64,000 nt of DNA from Bog-756 sp963835465 (GTDB lineage: Bacteria > Actinomycetota > Acidimicrobiia > Acidimicrobiales > RAAP-2). Position 1 is the first letter of the stretch. Every line of letters starts with the position of its first letter. The position numbers and the translations under genes are program-made. The DNA is taken from NCBI GenBank assembly GCA_963835465.1, contig CAWIFR010000005.1, positions 186,001-250,000 on the forward strand. The letters run 5' to 3'. This document shows, piece after piece, positions 9,200-18,058 of this stretch. The notes under the pieces were generated by a model. That model ran no database searches. It worked only from the letters and a program-made list of their open reading frames with translations, and was not told where the DNA came from.

Positions 9200-9829
9200 G
9201 TGACGCCTGAGCCGAACCCCCCCTTCTTCGATGTCGTGCTCGGCCAGCGGGCCTGCCGACAGTTCCAGTCCCGGGGCGTGCCCGACCAGCTGGTCGAGTG
9301 GTGCCTGCGGGCCGCCACCCACGCCCCGAGCGCCGAGAACAAGCAGCCGTGGGTGTTCGTGGTCGTCCGTGACGAGGACCTCCGCAGGCAGGTGGCCGAT
9401 CTCACCCGGCGGGCATGGCGTCAGGGGGGCCGGGCCCACTCCGAGGGCCGGCTGCCGGCCGCTCTCCTCGACGAGGTGGATCGGGGGGCCGAGACCGGGA
9501 TGGAAGGGGCCCCGGTAGTGGTGGTGGTGTGTGGTGACCGGGAACTGGGCCTTGAGGGCACACTTCCGGCGTCGGTCTTCCCGGCGACGCAGAACCTGTT
9601 GCTGGCGGCCAACGCTCTGGGGCTCGGGTCAGCCATGACCACGTTGGCCACGTTGTTCACCGATGAGCTGCGTGGCGTCCTCGGACTCCCCGACAGCGTG
9701 CTCCCCCTGGCCGTCGTCCCCCTCGGTTGGCCGGCCCGGCCCCTCGGGCCGCCCCGGAGGCTCCCCCTGGCCGAGCGCGCCCACCTCGACCGGTACGGGC
9801 AGCCACTGCCGAGCTCGCCACCGGCCTGA
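9200..9829 (+). CDS. Nitroreductase-family FMN oxidoreductase
   Basis: This gene encodes 209 residues of the nitroreductase fold, which reduces nitro groups, quinones or flavin-linked substrates with NAD(P)H and bound FMN. Family marks are QRACRQFQSRGVPDQLVEW near the N-terminus (the phosphate-binding Arg-x-x-Arg), ATHAPSAENKQPWVFVVV and the late GLGSAMTTLATLF helix. The start is GTG 9200. It follows the acyltransferase pair after 59 bases on the same strand and may share their transcript. The real substrate is unknown. Confidence 0.85.
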   Translation: MTPEPNPPFFDVVLGQRACRQFQSRGVPDQLVEWCLRAATHAPSAENKQPWVFVVVRDEDLRRQVADLTRRAWRQGGRAHSEGRLPAALLDEVDRGAETGMEGAPVVVVVCGDRELGLEGTLPASVFPATQNLLLAANALGLGSAMTTLATLFTDELRGVLGLPDSVLPLAVVPLGWPARPLGPPRRLPLAERAHLDRYGQPLPSSPPA

Positions 9830-9834
9830 ATCGC

Positions 9835-10756
9835 TCAGCCGGCATCTCCCCGGTCGCCGACCCCAGCGTCGTCGGTGAGGCGGTCGAGCGCAGGGATGAG
9901 GTAGCCGAAGCCGGCCACCACCGGGCCGGCCAGCATGAGCGCCATGCCCAGCAGGCGGAGGGGGTGGGCAACGGCGATGAGGCCCCCCGCGCCCGCCGTG
10001 GCCACTCCCGCCCCCCCGAGCCATCCGCTCAGCCGGAGCAGCCGGGTGGACCCGACCACCCGCACCAGGTAGCTCGCGGCCAGCAGCGCCAGTGGGAACC
10101 CGACCAGGGCATGGACCAAGTAGAGCACGGTGCCCCGCTCAGGCCACCAGCCGGTGGGGCGCCCGGTCGGGACCACCACCAATGTGGCCACACCCAGGGC
10201 GAACTCCGCGGCGACCAGCAGGGCCAGGAATTCGGCCCGGCGGCCGATCGGTGCCACGCTGGCGCCCTCGGACTCGTCAGCGAACTCCGCTTCCGATCGG
10301 CGGCGGGGGGGTGCCGGACGCACCAGGACATGGTAGGTGACCACGGCCACCGCCATGTGCAGGACCATCGGGACGGCCACGTCGCGCGCCGGTTGGCCGC
10401 CCACCAGCAGGTACACGTCGGGAGCCCACAGCACGAGTCACCAGAACGGCGAGCCGGAGGAACAGCCACCGCGGCGAAGTCGAAGCCCGGCATACCACCG
10501 ACCAGGAGGCGCCGGCCCCCAGCACACCGATCAGGGTTAGTGCGGCGTAGCCACCGAACCGGAGGTGCCCATACCCCCGGACCGAGGGGGCGGCCCGCGT
10601 GCCCAGGGTGACCAGCATCCAGTCGGCCGCCAACGCTCCGGCCACCGCCACCACCACCTCCGCCGCCAGCCGGGCCGGCTCGGGGGTGGGTTGTCGACGC
10701 GACCGGTCGAGGTGCAGTGACCCGGCGACCCGGTGCCGGAACGGGGCGGGTGGCAT
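9835..10756 (-). CDS. Polytopic membrane protein of unknown function (one frameshift)
   Basis: This gene encodes about 306 residues with roughly seven hydrophobic segments and no motif I recognise. The N-terminal part (PEPARLAAEVVVAVAGALAA, FGGYAALTLIGVLGAG) is in one frame. The frame shifts near 10434-10438, where one extra base sits in GTGACTCGTG. The rest continues LWAPDVYLLVGGQPARDV, AEFLALLVAAEFALGVATLV and ends PALDRLTDDAGVGDRG. Because no residues are lost across the join, I read it as one intact gene with a sequence error. It converges with the nitroreductase. Confidence 0.65.
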
Positions 10757-10798
10757 CGCCCGGAGGTTAGGGGGCGGGCCGGAAGGGGGTGGACCCGC

Positions 10799-11776
10799 TC
10801 AACTCGTGCCGGTGGAGGCCATGGCCGCTTCGAGGACCGACGCCATGCCGGCCATACCGGTGGCGTCGGGATGCAGCGGGTAGGACTCGGCCAAGTGCAG
10901 CACGGGTTCAACCCAGCGCGTGCCCTCGTCCGCACAGGCGCTGTGGGCCGCACTCGGCGTGGCCATGTCCACGTAGTGGTCACCGGCCCCAGCCGCGGCG
11001 CCGGCCAGGGCCGTGTCGAGCTCGGACTCGACGCCACGCAGGAAGTTGAGGTCACCGGCACGGAACGGCAGCGTCGGCCAGCACCCCGAACCGGTGGGCG
11101 GCACGATGTCGGGGTAGCCGATCACGAACACCTTCGCCCCCGGAGCGCGTTGGTGCACCTCGGCCAACACCCCGGCCACCTTGGCCCCGACCTGTTCAAC
11201 GGCAGCGGCCAATTGGTCCACGCCGCCGGCCGTGTAGTGCTCCTCACAGCTCCACCCCACCCGGGTGGGTCCCCACGGGGTGTAGGCGGCGCAGTTGGTG
11301 GCGATGGCCGAGAAGCCGAGGTCGTTGCCACCGATCCCCACGGTGACCAGTGCCGTCGAGCGTTGGAGGGCTGACAGTTGGGCCGGGATACCGTTCCCCT
11401 GGGAGCGCACCACGTCATCGGTGGTGGCACCCCCACAGCTGACATCGACCAGGTGGAGTCCGAGTGCCCTGGCCGTGAGTGACGGATAGTTCTCCGAGGA
11501 CCGGAGACAGGCGGCCGGAGCCGAAGGGGTGGTACCCGGCCCGAGCTGGGCGGGTATGGCAGGCCCCGACGTGTACGAATCGCCGAGCGCCACGTACGAG
11601 CCGGGCACGACCACCGGCGGTGGTGGTTCCGAGCGGACCACGGTGGGTGGGGACGCCGACCCGGCGCCGGCCGTGGTGGCGAAGAGCGTGGTACCGGCGG
11701 CCACCAGCGCGGCCACCGCCACGACGACCAGGCGACCCTTGAGCGCGTCAGGGCCCGGAGGGCGGCGGGAGGTCAT
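10799..11776 (-). CDS. Secreted SGNH/GDSL-type hydrolase
   Basis: This gene encodes 325 residues of an exported esterase or lipase of the SGNH fold. An N-terminal hydrophobic segment (LVVVAVAALVAAGTTLFATT) acts as signal or anchor. All four SGNH blocks are present: VALGDSYTSG with the nucleophile Ser, VDVSCGGATTDDV with the oxyanion Gly, VGIGGNDLGF with the Asn, and SYPLHPDATGM with the Asp-His pair. The extra cysteines (CLRSSENYPSL, CEEHYTAGG, GSGCWP) suggest disulfides, as in Streptomyces secreted lipases. I start at ATG 11776, which fits the signal region. Upstream in-frame sequence is not protein-like. Confidence 0.88.
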   Translation of the reverse strand: MTSRRPPGPDALKGRLVVVAVAALVAAGTTLFATTAGAGSASPPTVVRSEPPPPVVVPGSYVALGDSYTSGPAIPAQLGPGTTPSAPAACLRSSENYPSLTARALGLHLVDVSCGGATTDDVVRSQGNGIPAQLSALQRSTALVTVGIGGNDLGFSAIATNCAAYTPWGPTRVGWSCEEHYTAGGVDQLAAAVEQVGAKVAGVLAEVHQRAPGAKVFVIGYPDIVPPTGSGCWPTLPFRAGDLNFLRGVESELDTALAGAAAGAGDHYVDMATPSAAHSACADEGTRWVEPVLHLAESYPLHPDATGMAGMASVLEAAMASTGTS

Positions 11777-11778
11777 AG

Positions 11779-12075
11779 CGGGACAATGGTAGGGGGGCAG
11801 GCTGTCGAACGGGCATCGCCTTCCCGTCTGGAACGATGGCCCTCGGCGAGAGCTTCGGCGAGATCGCGTTGGTGCTCGGGGTCCCCCGCCAGGCATGAGT
11901 CGTCGCGGTCACCGACGTCTACCTCTTCGCACTGGACGAGGAGCTGTTCGTCCGGACCCTCATCGGCCACGCCGCCGCCTCGGCCGTGCGCCACGTCGTC
12001 GCCGACCAGCTCGGCGGCGATCGGCCGGAGGACAGACGCGGCGAGGACCTCGACCGGCAACCGGGTGGCGGGTGA
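11779..12075 (+). pseudogene. Remnant of a cyclic-nucleotide-binding domain
   Basis: Without a start or any N-terminal part, this frame reads MALGESFGEIALVLGVPRQA, a TGA at 11896, then VVAVTDVYLFALDEELFV and TLIGHAAASAVRHVVADQL. GESFGEIAL is the phosphate-binding cassette of cNMP-binding domains, and the VTALTDVxLLALD-type strand normally follows it directly. The domain's usual Arg-Thr/Ser-Ala-Thr lies exactly at the stop (RQA-stop). It looks like the tail of a lost Crp-like regulator, or of an MFS transporter with a C-terminal cNMP domain. The stop may be a real mutation or a sequence error, but the missing front half indicates a fragment. Confidence 0.6.
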
Positions 12076-12213
12076 CGGTGGGCCGCCGTTGCGCCACACT
12101 GTGACCGTCCCGCAGCGTTGGGATATCGTGAACCAGATCACAAGGATCAGGGGGGTCCGGGGGGATCGTCGTCGATCGCACACCGCGCCACCCGCGAAGG
12201 AGGCCTGGCAGCT
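12076..12213. other. Spacer upstream of the peptide importer
   Basis: This 138-base stretch leads into the substrate-binding protein gene. It contains GATATCGTGAACCAGATCAC around 12122-12141, the only AT-richer part and the likeliest promoter zone, and a strong AAGGAGG ribosome site at 12197-12203 that decides the downstream start. I see no other gene. Confidence 0.4.
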
Positions 12214-13833
12214 ATGCAACGTAGACGAGAGGTGATTCGGACAGAGACCCCCTCCGCCATGTCCCAGCCCGGGAAGCGACGGTCGTTCCGGACCTGGCTG
12301 GCCGTCGGCACCGTGGCCGTCATGGGCACGGCCATGGCTGCAGCGGCCCCCGAGTCCGCCTTCGCCGCCAGCGGTGGGGGCACGGCCATTCCCAACGGCG
12401 TCCTGAAGTACGGCGTCGACCTCGACGAGACCTTTTCGGGCACGTTCGACCCGGCGTCGGGCACCAACGACTGCTCCTACACCGAGTACACCGCTCTCTA
12501 CGACTCACTGCTCTCCCCGGGCAGTGCCAAGGTCAGCCCGCTGCTGGCCTCCAGCTACACGTCCACCCCCACGTCCATCACCTTCCACCTGCGCCCTGGT
12601 GCCACCTTCTCCAACGGCAGTCCGGTGACAGCGGCGACGGTGGCGGCCAGCATCGCCCACATCAAGACCAGCCCCTACCGCTTCTCACTCAGTTTCATCC
12701 AGAACGTGCAGGTGGTCGATCCCGAGACGGTGACCTTCCAGCTCAACAAGCCGGTTGCCGGGGACGTGCTCTGGGCCATGACCTACATCGACGGTATGCA
12801 ACTCGACCCCTCCGCCCTGCCCACCGCCACCACCGTGCCGGCTTCGTCGGGCCCCTTCACCTTGGCCAGCTACCAGCAGGGTTCCTCCCTGGTGGTGAAG
12901 GCCAATCCCAAGTACTGGAACAAGGCCGCCTACAAGTTGGGCGGGGTCAACTTCGTCCAGGTCTCCGCCGGGCCCCAACAGGTCAGTGCCCTGGAGTCGG
13001 GCGCTGTCGACATGCTGGCCCTCCAGCCCGAGGACTACGCCGCGGTCAAGGCGCTGCCCAACATCGCCACCTCCACCACCCAGTCCTCCGACTATCTGCT
13101 CATCCAGACGCGCCAGAACGCCGCGCCGTTCAACGACCCCAAGGTGCGGGCGGCCATGGAATACGCCGTGGACCGCAAAGCCATCAACCAGGCGGTGTTC
13201 TCCGGGCTGGGACAGCCGGCCTTCCAGCCGTTCCAGAGCGGGAGCGCGGCCTTCAACAAGTCGGTCGGGGACAAGTACACCTACCAGCCAAAGAAGGCCA
13301 AGGCCTTGCTGGCCGCCGCCGGCCATCCCAACGGACTGAAGTTCACCCTCGTAATTCCGGGAGGCTCCTCCACCTTCAGCCGCACCGCCCAGATCATGCA
13401 GGCCGAGATGGCTGCGGCCGGTTTCCACGTGACCATCCAGCAGGTCAACGGAGCCGACCTGTTCACCGAGGTCTACCTGCACGGCGTCGGTGACGCCGTG
13501 CTGAGCGAGGAACTGACCAACGGACCCGACCTGGCCAACAACTTCGAGTCCGAGTACACCGGGGTCGGCTTCGCCGGCAAGCAGCTCGGGACGACCAACG
13601 CCACCCTCACCCCCTTGGTGAACTCGGCGTTGACCTCCCTCAGTCCCGCTGTCCAAGGGCCGCCGCTGCAGAAGGCCAGCGCCATCGCCATGGCCACCGG
13701 CACCGAGGTCCCGCTCATCTTCGAGCCCTCGGTGGTGGCCTACAACAAGAACCGGGTGGGCGGGAAGGTGGTGGCACCCATCGGCGGCTGCCGCTCCCCC
13801 AACCTGGCCGGCATCTACATCAAGAAGGGCTGA
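12214..13833 (+). CDS. ABC importer solute-binding protein, family 5 (oligopeptide/dipeptide type)
   Basis: This gene encodes 539 residues of an extracytoplasmic binding protein that delivers peptides or similar ligands to the adjacent permeases. The start at ATG 12214 follows AAGGAGG by ten bases. The signal peptide is basic (QPGKRRSFRTW) then hydrophobic (LAVGTVAVMGTAMAAAAPESAFA) with an Ala-x-Ala cleavage site and no lipobox. Family marks are YTALYDSLLSPG, ITFHLRPGATFSNGSPVTA, GPFTLASYQQGSSLVV.ANPKYW and DPKVRAAMEYAVDRKAI. The gene is first in an operon with one permease and a fused permease/ATPase protein. The ligand class cannot be told from sequence alone. Confidence 0.92.
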   Translation: MQRRREVIRTETPSAMSQPGKRRSFRTWLAVGTVAVMGTAMAAAAPESAFAASGGGTAIPNGVLKYGVDLDETFSGTFDPASGTNDCSYTEYTALYDSLLSPGSAKVSPLLASSYTSTPTSITFHLRPGATFSNGSPVTAATVAASIAHIKTSPYRFSLSFIQNVQVVDPETVTFQLNKPVAGDVLWAMTYIDGMQLDPSALPTATTVPASSGPFTLASYQQGSSLVVKANPKYWNKAAYKLGGVNFVQVSAGPQQVSALESGAVDMLALQPEDYAAVKALPNIATSTTQSSDYLLIQTRQNAAPFNDPKVRAAMEYAVDRKAINQAVFSGLGQPAFQPFQSGSAAFNKSVGDKYTYQPKKAKALLAAAGHPNGLKFTLVIPGGSSTFSRTAQIMQAEMAAAGFHVTIQQVNGADLFTEVYLHGVGDAVLSEELTNGPDLANNFESEYTGVGFAGKQLGTTNATLTPLVNSALTSLSPAVQGPPLQKASAIAMATGTEVPLIFEPSVVAYNKNRVGGKVVAPIGGCRSPNLAGIYIKKG

Positions 13834-13842
13834 CCCACCGCC

Positions 13843-14811
13843 GTGGGGTCGTCCGGTGGCTCGCTGCCCACCTTCATCGGCCGCCGCCTGCTCCTGATCA
13901 TCCCGCTGCTGATCATCATCTCCCTGACCGTCTTCAGTCTGGTGCTCCTGATCCCCGGAGACCCGGCCCGCACCCTGGCCGGCGGGGCCCGGGCGTCCCC
14001 GGCCGAGGTCGCCCATATCCGTCACCTCCTCCACCTCGACCAGCCGTTCTTCGCCCAGTACTGGCGCTGGCTCTCGGGTGTCTTCCACGGCCAACTGGGC
14101 AACTCGCTGTTCAAGAACCAGAGCGTGGCCGCCGGCATCCGTGAGCGGCTGCCGGTCACCGTCAGCATCGCCGCCGGGGGGATGATCCTGGCCGTCCTCC
14201 TCGGGCTGCCCGCCGGCATCGCCGCCGGACTCCGGCCCCGGTCGTGGATCGACCGGGCCGTCTCGGTGGGAAGCAGCCTGGGGGTGGCCATCCCCGACTT
14301 CTGGCTGGCCATGCTGTTGGTGGTGGTCCTGGCGGTGAACCTCCACCTGCTGGCCCCCCTCGGCTACGTGCAGTTCTCCACGTCGCCTTCCGAGTGGTTC
14401 CTCCACCTCATCATGCCGTGGCTGGCCCTGGGCATCGGCGGGGCCGCCACCATCGCCCGGCAGACCCGGGGCGCCATGATCGACACCCTCCGCCAGGACT
14501 ACATCCGGACCGCCCACGCCAAGGGGCTCTCGCCGAGATGGGTCATTGCCAAGCACGCCTGCAAGAACGCCCTCAGCCCGGTGATCACGCTGACCGGTAT
14601 CCAGTTCGGCTACCTGCTGGGCGGGACCTTCATCATCGAGCAGATCTTCTCGCTGCCCGGGCTCGGCACCTACATGCTCCAGGCCATCAGCACCAAGGAC
14701 TTGCCGGTGATCCAGGGGGTGGTGCTGGTCACGGCCCTGATGTTCGTGCTCATCAACCTGGTGGTCGACGTGATCTACGGCTTCCTCAACCCCAAGGTCC
14801 GGCTCTCGTGA
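13843..14811 (+). CDS. ABC importer permease, DppB/OppB type
   Basis: This gene encodes 322 residues with six membrane segments of the binding-protein-dependent transport family. The N-terminus IGRRLLLIIPLLIIISLTVF and the LIPGDPARTLAGG loop are typical of the first permease of peptide/nickel systems. The cytoplasmic EAA loop reads IRTAHAKGLSPRWVIAKHA, and GGTFIIEQIFSLPGLG closes the family signature. It starts at GTG 13843, nine bases after the binding-protein stop. Its own stop overlaps the next gene (GTGA), so it is made together with the fused partner that supplies the other permease half and both ATPases. Confidence 0.92.
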   Translation: MGSSGGSLPTFIGRRLLLIIPLLIIISLTVFSLVLLIPGDPARTLAGGARASPAEVAHIRHLLHLDQPFFAQYWRWLSGVFHGQLGNSLFKNQSVAAGIRERLPVTVSIAAGGMILAVLLGLPAGIAAGLRPRSWIDRAVSVGSSLGVAIPDFWLAMLLVVVLAVNLHLLAPLGYVQFSTSPSEWFLHLIMPWLALGIGGAATIARQTRGAMIDTLRQDYIRTAHAKGLSPRWVIAKHACKNALSPVITLTGIQFGYLLGGTFIIEQIFSLPGLGTYMLQAISTKDLPVIQGVVLVTALMFVLINLVVDVIYGFLNPKVRLS

Positions 14812-17800
14812 CCGCGCTGCCCCCTCCAGGCACCGACGATCCCCTGATCGGGCCCGAGCTCCTCGAGTTCGAACCCATCACCGAGATGGCCGACCACGGG
14901 TCCGGGGGACGACGGTTCTGGCGTGCCTTCCTCGCCGACCACTGGGCGGTGGCCGGGCTGACCTTCCTGGTCATCATGATCCTGGCCGCCATCTTCGCCC
15001 CGCTGGTCGCCCCCGACAATCCCAGCACCCAGGACCTCCTGGCCATCAACGCCGCACCCGGTGCCCATCACTGGCTCGGCACCGACGACCTGGGCCGGGA
15101 CATCCTGTCCCGGATCATCTGGGGCGGACGGGTGTCACTGCGGGCCACCTTCGAGATCGTCGCCATCGCCATCGCCGTGGCGCTGCCGTTGGGCCTGATG
15201 GCCGGCTTCCTGCGGGGGTGGGTGGACACGGTCACCATGCGGCTCATGGACGCACTCTTCTCCTTCCCACCGCTGGTGCTGGCCCTCACCGTGGCCGCGC
15301 TCCTCGGGGCCAGCATCAACAACGCCGCCGTGGCCATCGCCATCGTGATGGTCCCGAGCTTCGTGCGCCTCATCCGGGGCGAAGTCATCGCCGTTCGGGA
15401 GGAGGCCTACGTGGAGTCGGCCCAGTCCCTCGGGGCCCGACCGGGCCGCATCATGCGCAACCACGTGCTCCCCAACGTCGCCTCACCGATCATCATCCAG
15501 GTGGCGCTGGCCCTCGGCTTCGCCCTCCTGGCCGAGGCCGGCCTGTCGTTCCTCGGCATCGGTTCCGAGCCCCCCACGCCGAGCTGGGGCGACATGCTCA
15601 ACGAGGCCTACCAGTTCATCTTCACCGCCCCCCTGGCCCTCGTCTTCCCCGGCCTGGCCATCATGCTGTGCGTCCTCTCCTTCAACGTGGTCGCCGACGG
15701 ACTGCGGGACGCCATCGGCGTGGGCAGCACGACGGAGCGGCGCCGCGGGATCCGGGCCCGGCTGCGCCAGCGGCGCGCCTCCGGCGCCGAGCAGACGGCC
15801 GAGACCCCCGCCGAACCCGCACCCGCCGGCGGTGCCGCCCGGGCGATCCCCACCCCTGCCCCGGTCGACGGGTCTGCCGCGGGGAGTGCGGCCGTCCCGT
15901 TGCTCGACGTCGATCGCCTCCGGGTCGAGTTCGGCATCAACGGGGGCTCGTGGCCGGTCGTGGAGGACCTCTCGTTCCGCGTCGAGCCCGGCCGCACGCT
16001 CGGACTGGTGGGTGAGAGTGGGTCCGGAAAGACGGTGTCGGCCCTGGCCATCATGGGGCTGCTCCCGCCCGTGGCCAAGGTGGCGGCCGGCTCGGTGCGG
16101 TTCGAGGGGCGCGACCTGCTTCGACTGACTCCGAAGGAGCTGCGCTCGGTGCGGGGCGACGAGATCGCCATGATCTTCCAGGACCCCATGACCTGCCTCA
16201 ACCCGGCCTTCACCGTGGGCAACCAGATCGCCGAGCAGGTCCGGGCCCATCGCGAGGTGTCACGCAAGGAGGCCAACCGGATCGCCGTGGAGATGCTGGA
16301 CCGGGTGGAGATCCCCGGGGCAGCCTCGCGGGCCGGCAACTACCCCCACCAGTTCTCGGGCGGCATGCGGCAGCGGGTGATGATCGCCATGGCCCTGTCC
16401 TGCTCTCCCCGGCTACTCATCGCCGACGAGCCCACCACCGCCCTCGACGTGACCACGGAGGCCCAGATTCTCGACCTCCTCCACACCTTGTCGGTGGAGG
16501 AGTCCATGGCCATGATCTTCGTGACCCACGACCTCGGGGTCATCGCCGAGATCGCGGACGAAGTGGTCGTCCTCTACGCCGGCCAGAAGGTCGAGCAGGC
16601 CACCGCCTCCCGGCTGTTCATCCGGCCCCGCCATCCCTACACCGAGGCCCTCCTGTCCTCCATGCCCCAGTCGACGCCCATCGGCTCCCCCCTGCCGGTC
16701 ATCCCCGGCGTCGTGCCCCGACCCGAGGACTTCCCTGTCACCTGTCGGTTCCGTGACCGCTGCGGTCACGCCGTCGAGGCCTGCAGCACCACGGCGGTCG
16801 GGCTCCGGCCCACGACCGGAGCGGGTGATGATCCCGACGACACGGTGGAGGGATGGGCGCGCTGCCTGCGCCAGGACGAGCTCCGACTCAACGGAGCGGG
16901 GGCGGCCCAGTCGGCCGTCCCCTCCAACGGGCCGGTGTCGGGGGCCCTAGCGTCCGACGCACGGTTGGCCCTCTCGGTGCACGGTCTGGCCAAGCGGTTC
17001 CCCACCCGCTCGGGGGTGCTCCAGCGGATCACCGGTGGGGTGGACGCCGTGGACGGCGTGTCGTTGCAGATCCCGGCCGGCACCACCCTGGGACTGGTCG
17101 GCGAGAGCGGCTCGGGGAAGTCGACGCTGGCCCGCCTGGTCGTCCGCATCGTCGAGCCGACCGCCGGCTCGGTCGAGGTGGACGGCACCGACGTCACGGT
17201 GCTGTCGGGGTCCGACCTGGGACGGAGCCGCCGCCAGATGCAGATGGTCTTCCAGGACCCGTACTCGTCGCTCGACCCGAGTCACACCATCGGGGACACC
17301 GTGTCCGAGCCCCTGGTGCTCCACACCGACCTTAAGTCCGGGGCGCGTCGGGAGCGGACCCGAGAGCTGCTCTCCCTGGTCGGCCTGGGCGACGTCCCCC
17401 TCGACCGGTATCCGCACCAATTCTCCGGCGGCCAACGCCAGCGCATCGCCATCGCCCGGGCGCTGGCCGTCAACCCGAGTCTGCTGGTGTGCGACGAGGC
17501 GGTCAGTGCCCTGGACGTGTCCACTCAGGCCCAGGTGCTCAACCTCCTCGCCGACCTGCAACGGGAGTTGGGCACCGCGTACCTCTTCATCACCCACGAC
17601 CTCTCGGTGGTGCGCCACATCGCCGACCGGATCGCCGTGATGTACCTCGGGCAGATCGTGGAGGAGGGGCCGGCCGTCCAGGTCCTCGACCGGCCCGCCC
17701 ACCCGTACACGGCCGCCCTCCTGTCGGCCATCCCGGTGCCCGATCCCGCTGTGGCCCGGAGCCGGCGGCGTGTGGTCCTCCGCGGTGAGGTGGACACCGA

Positions 17801-17993
17801 ACCGGGTGCGCGGGTTGGCTGCCGGTTCGCCCCGCGGTGCGCCTTCGCCATGGACGTGTGCCGGCAGGTCGACCCCCCTCCCTTCGCCGCCGAGGGTGAC
17901 ACCACGGTCCGCTGTCACCTGCACACCGAGGGGCCGGGCCTCGCCGGTCGGTCTGTCCTCTCCCTGACCCCGACCGACGCCGCCTCGCCCTGA
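14808..17993 (+). CDS. Triple-fusion ABC importer protein: DppC-type permease + DppD-type ATPase + DppF-type ATPase
   Basis: A single uninterrupted frame of 1061 residues starts at the GTG overlapping the upstream permease stop. Residues 1 to about 300 are a six-helix permease (WLGTDDLGRDILSRIIWGGR, EAA loop VESAQSLGARPGRIMRNH). A Pro/Ala-rich linker follows. The first ATPase has Walker A GESGSGKT at 402-409, signature FSGGMRQR at 516-523 and Walker B LLIADEP with Asp540. It ends with the HPYTEALLSSMP and four-Cys-like oligopeptide C-terminal region. A second Ala/Gly/Ser-rich linker leads to the second ATPase, with GESGSGKS 765-772, FSGGQRQR 872-879, and LLVCDEAVSALD with Asp896. Permease-DppD fusions are known in actinobacteria. 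Adding DppF in the same chain is much less usual. Confidence 0.9.
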   Translation: MTALPPPGTDDPLIGPELLEFEPITEMADHGSGGRRFWRAFLADHWAVAGLTFLVIMILAAIFAPLVAPDNPSTQDLLAINAAPGAHHWLGTDDLGRDILSRIIWGGRVSLRATFEIVAIAIAVALPLGLMAGFLRGWVDTVTMRLMDALFSFPPLVLALTVAALLGASINNAAVAIAIVMVPSFVRLIRGEVIAVREEAYVESAQSLGARPGRIMRNHVLPNVASPIIIQVALALGFALLAEAGLSFLGIGSEPPTPSWGDMLNEAYQFIFTAPLALVFPGLAIMLCVLSFNVVADGLRDAIGVGSTTERRRGIRARLRQRRASGAEQTAETPAEPAPAGGAARAIPTPAPVDGSAAGSAAVPLLDVDRLRVEFGINGGSWPVVEDLSFRVEPGRTLGLVGESGSGKTVSALAIMGLLPPVAKVAAGSVRFEGRDLLRLTPKELRSVRGDEIAMIFQDPMTCLNPAFTVGNQIAEQVRAHREVSRKEANRIAVEMLDRVEIPGAASRAGNYPHQFSGGMRQRVMIAMALSCSPRLLIADEPTTALDVTTEAQILDLLHTLSVEESMAMIFVTHDLGVIAEIADEVVVLYAGQKVEQATASRLFIRPRHPYTEALLSSMPQSTPIGSPLPVIPGVVPRPEDFPVTCRFRDRCGHAVEACSTTAVGLRPTTGAGDDPDDTVEGWARCLRQDELRLNGAGAAQSAVPSNGPVSGALASDARLALSVHGLAKRFPTRSGVLQRITGGVDAVDGVSLQIPAGTTLGLVGESGSGKSTLARLVVRIVEPTAGSVEVDGTDVTVLSGSDLGRSRRQMQMVFQDPYSSLDPSHTIGDTVSEPLVLHTDLKSGARRERTRELLSLVGLGDVPLDRYPHQFSGGQRQRIAIARALAVNPSLLVCDEAVSALDVSTQAQVLNLLADLQRELGTAYLFITHDLSVVRHIADRIAVMYLGQIVEEGPAVQVLDRPAHPYTAALLSAIPVPDPAVARSRRRVVLRGEVDTEPGARVGCRFAPRCAFAMDVCRQVDPPPFAAEGDTTVRCHLHTEGPGLAGRSVLSLTPTDAASP

Positions 17994-18058
17994 CAACCAC
18001 GCCTGGATACGGTTGCCACCGGATGCGGCCGGACCCACGAGTCGACCTGGAGGTCGAA

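Noticed and set aside
11896..11898. TGA read as selenocysteine in the cyclic-nucleotide-binding remnant
   Set aside because: No SECIS-like element follows, the position is not catalytic in this fold, and the gene lacks its N-terminal half.
12685..14556. A 623-codon open frame on the minus strand opposite the peptide importer genes
   Set aside because: It is a shadow of the binding-protein and permease genes in GC-rich DNA. Its translation is a low-complexity Gly/Asp/His mix with no domain, while the plus strand encodes clear families.
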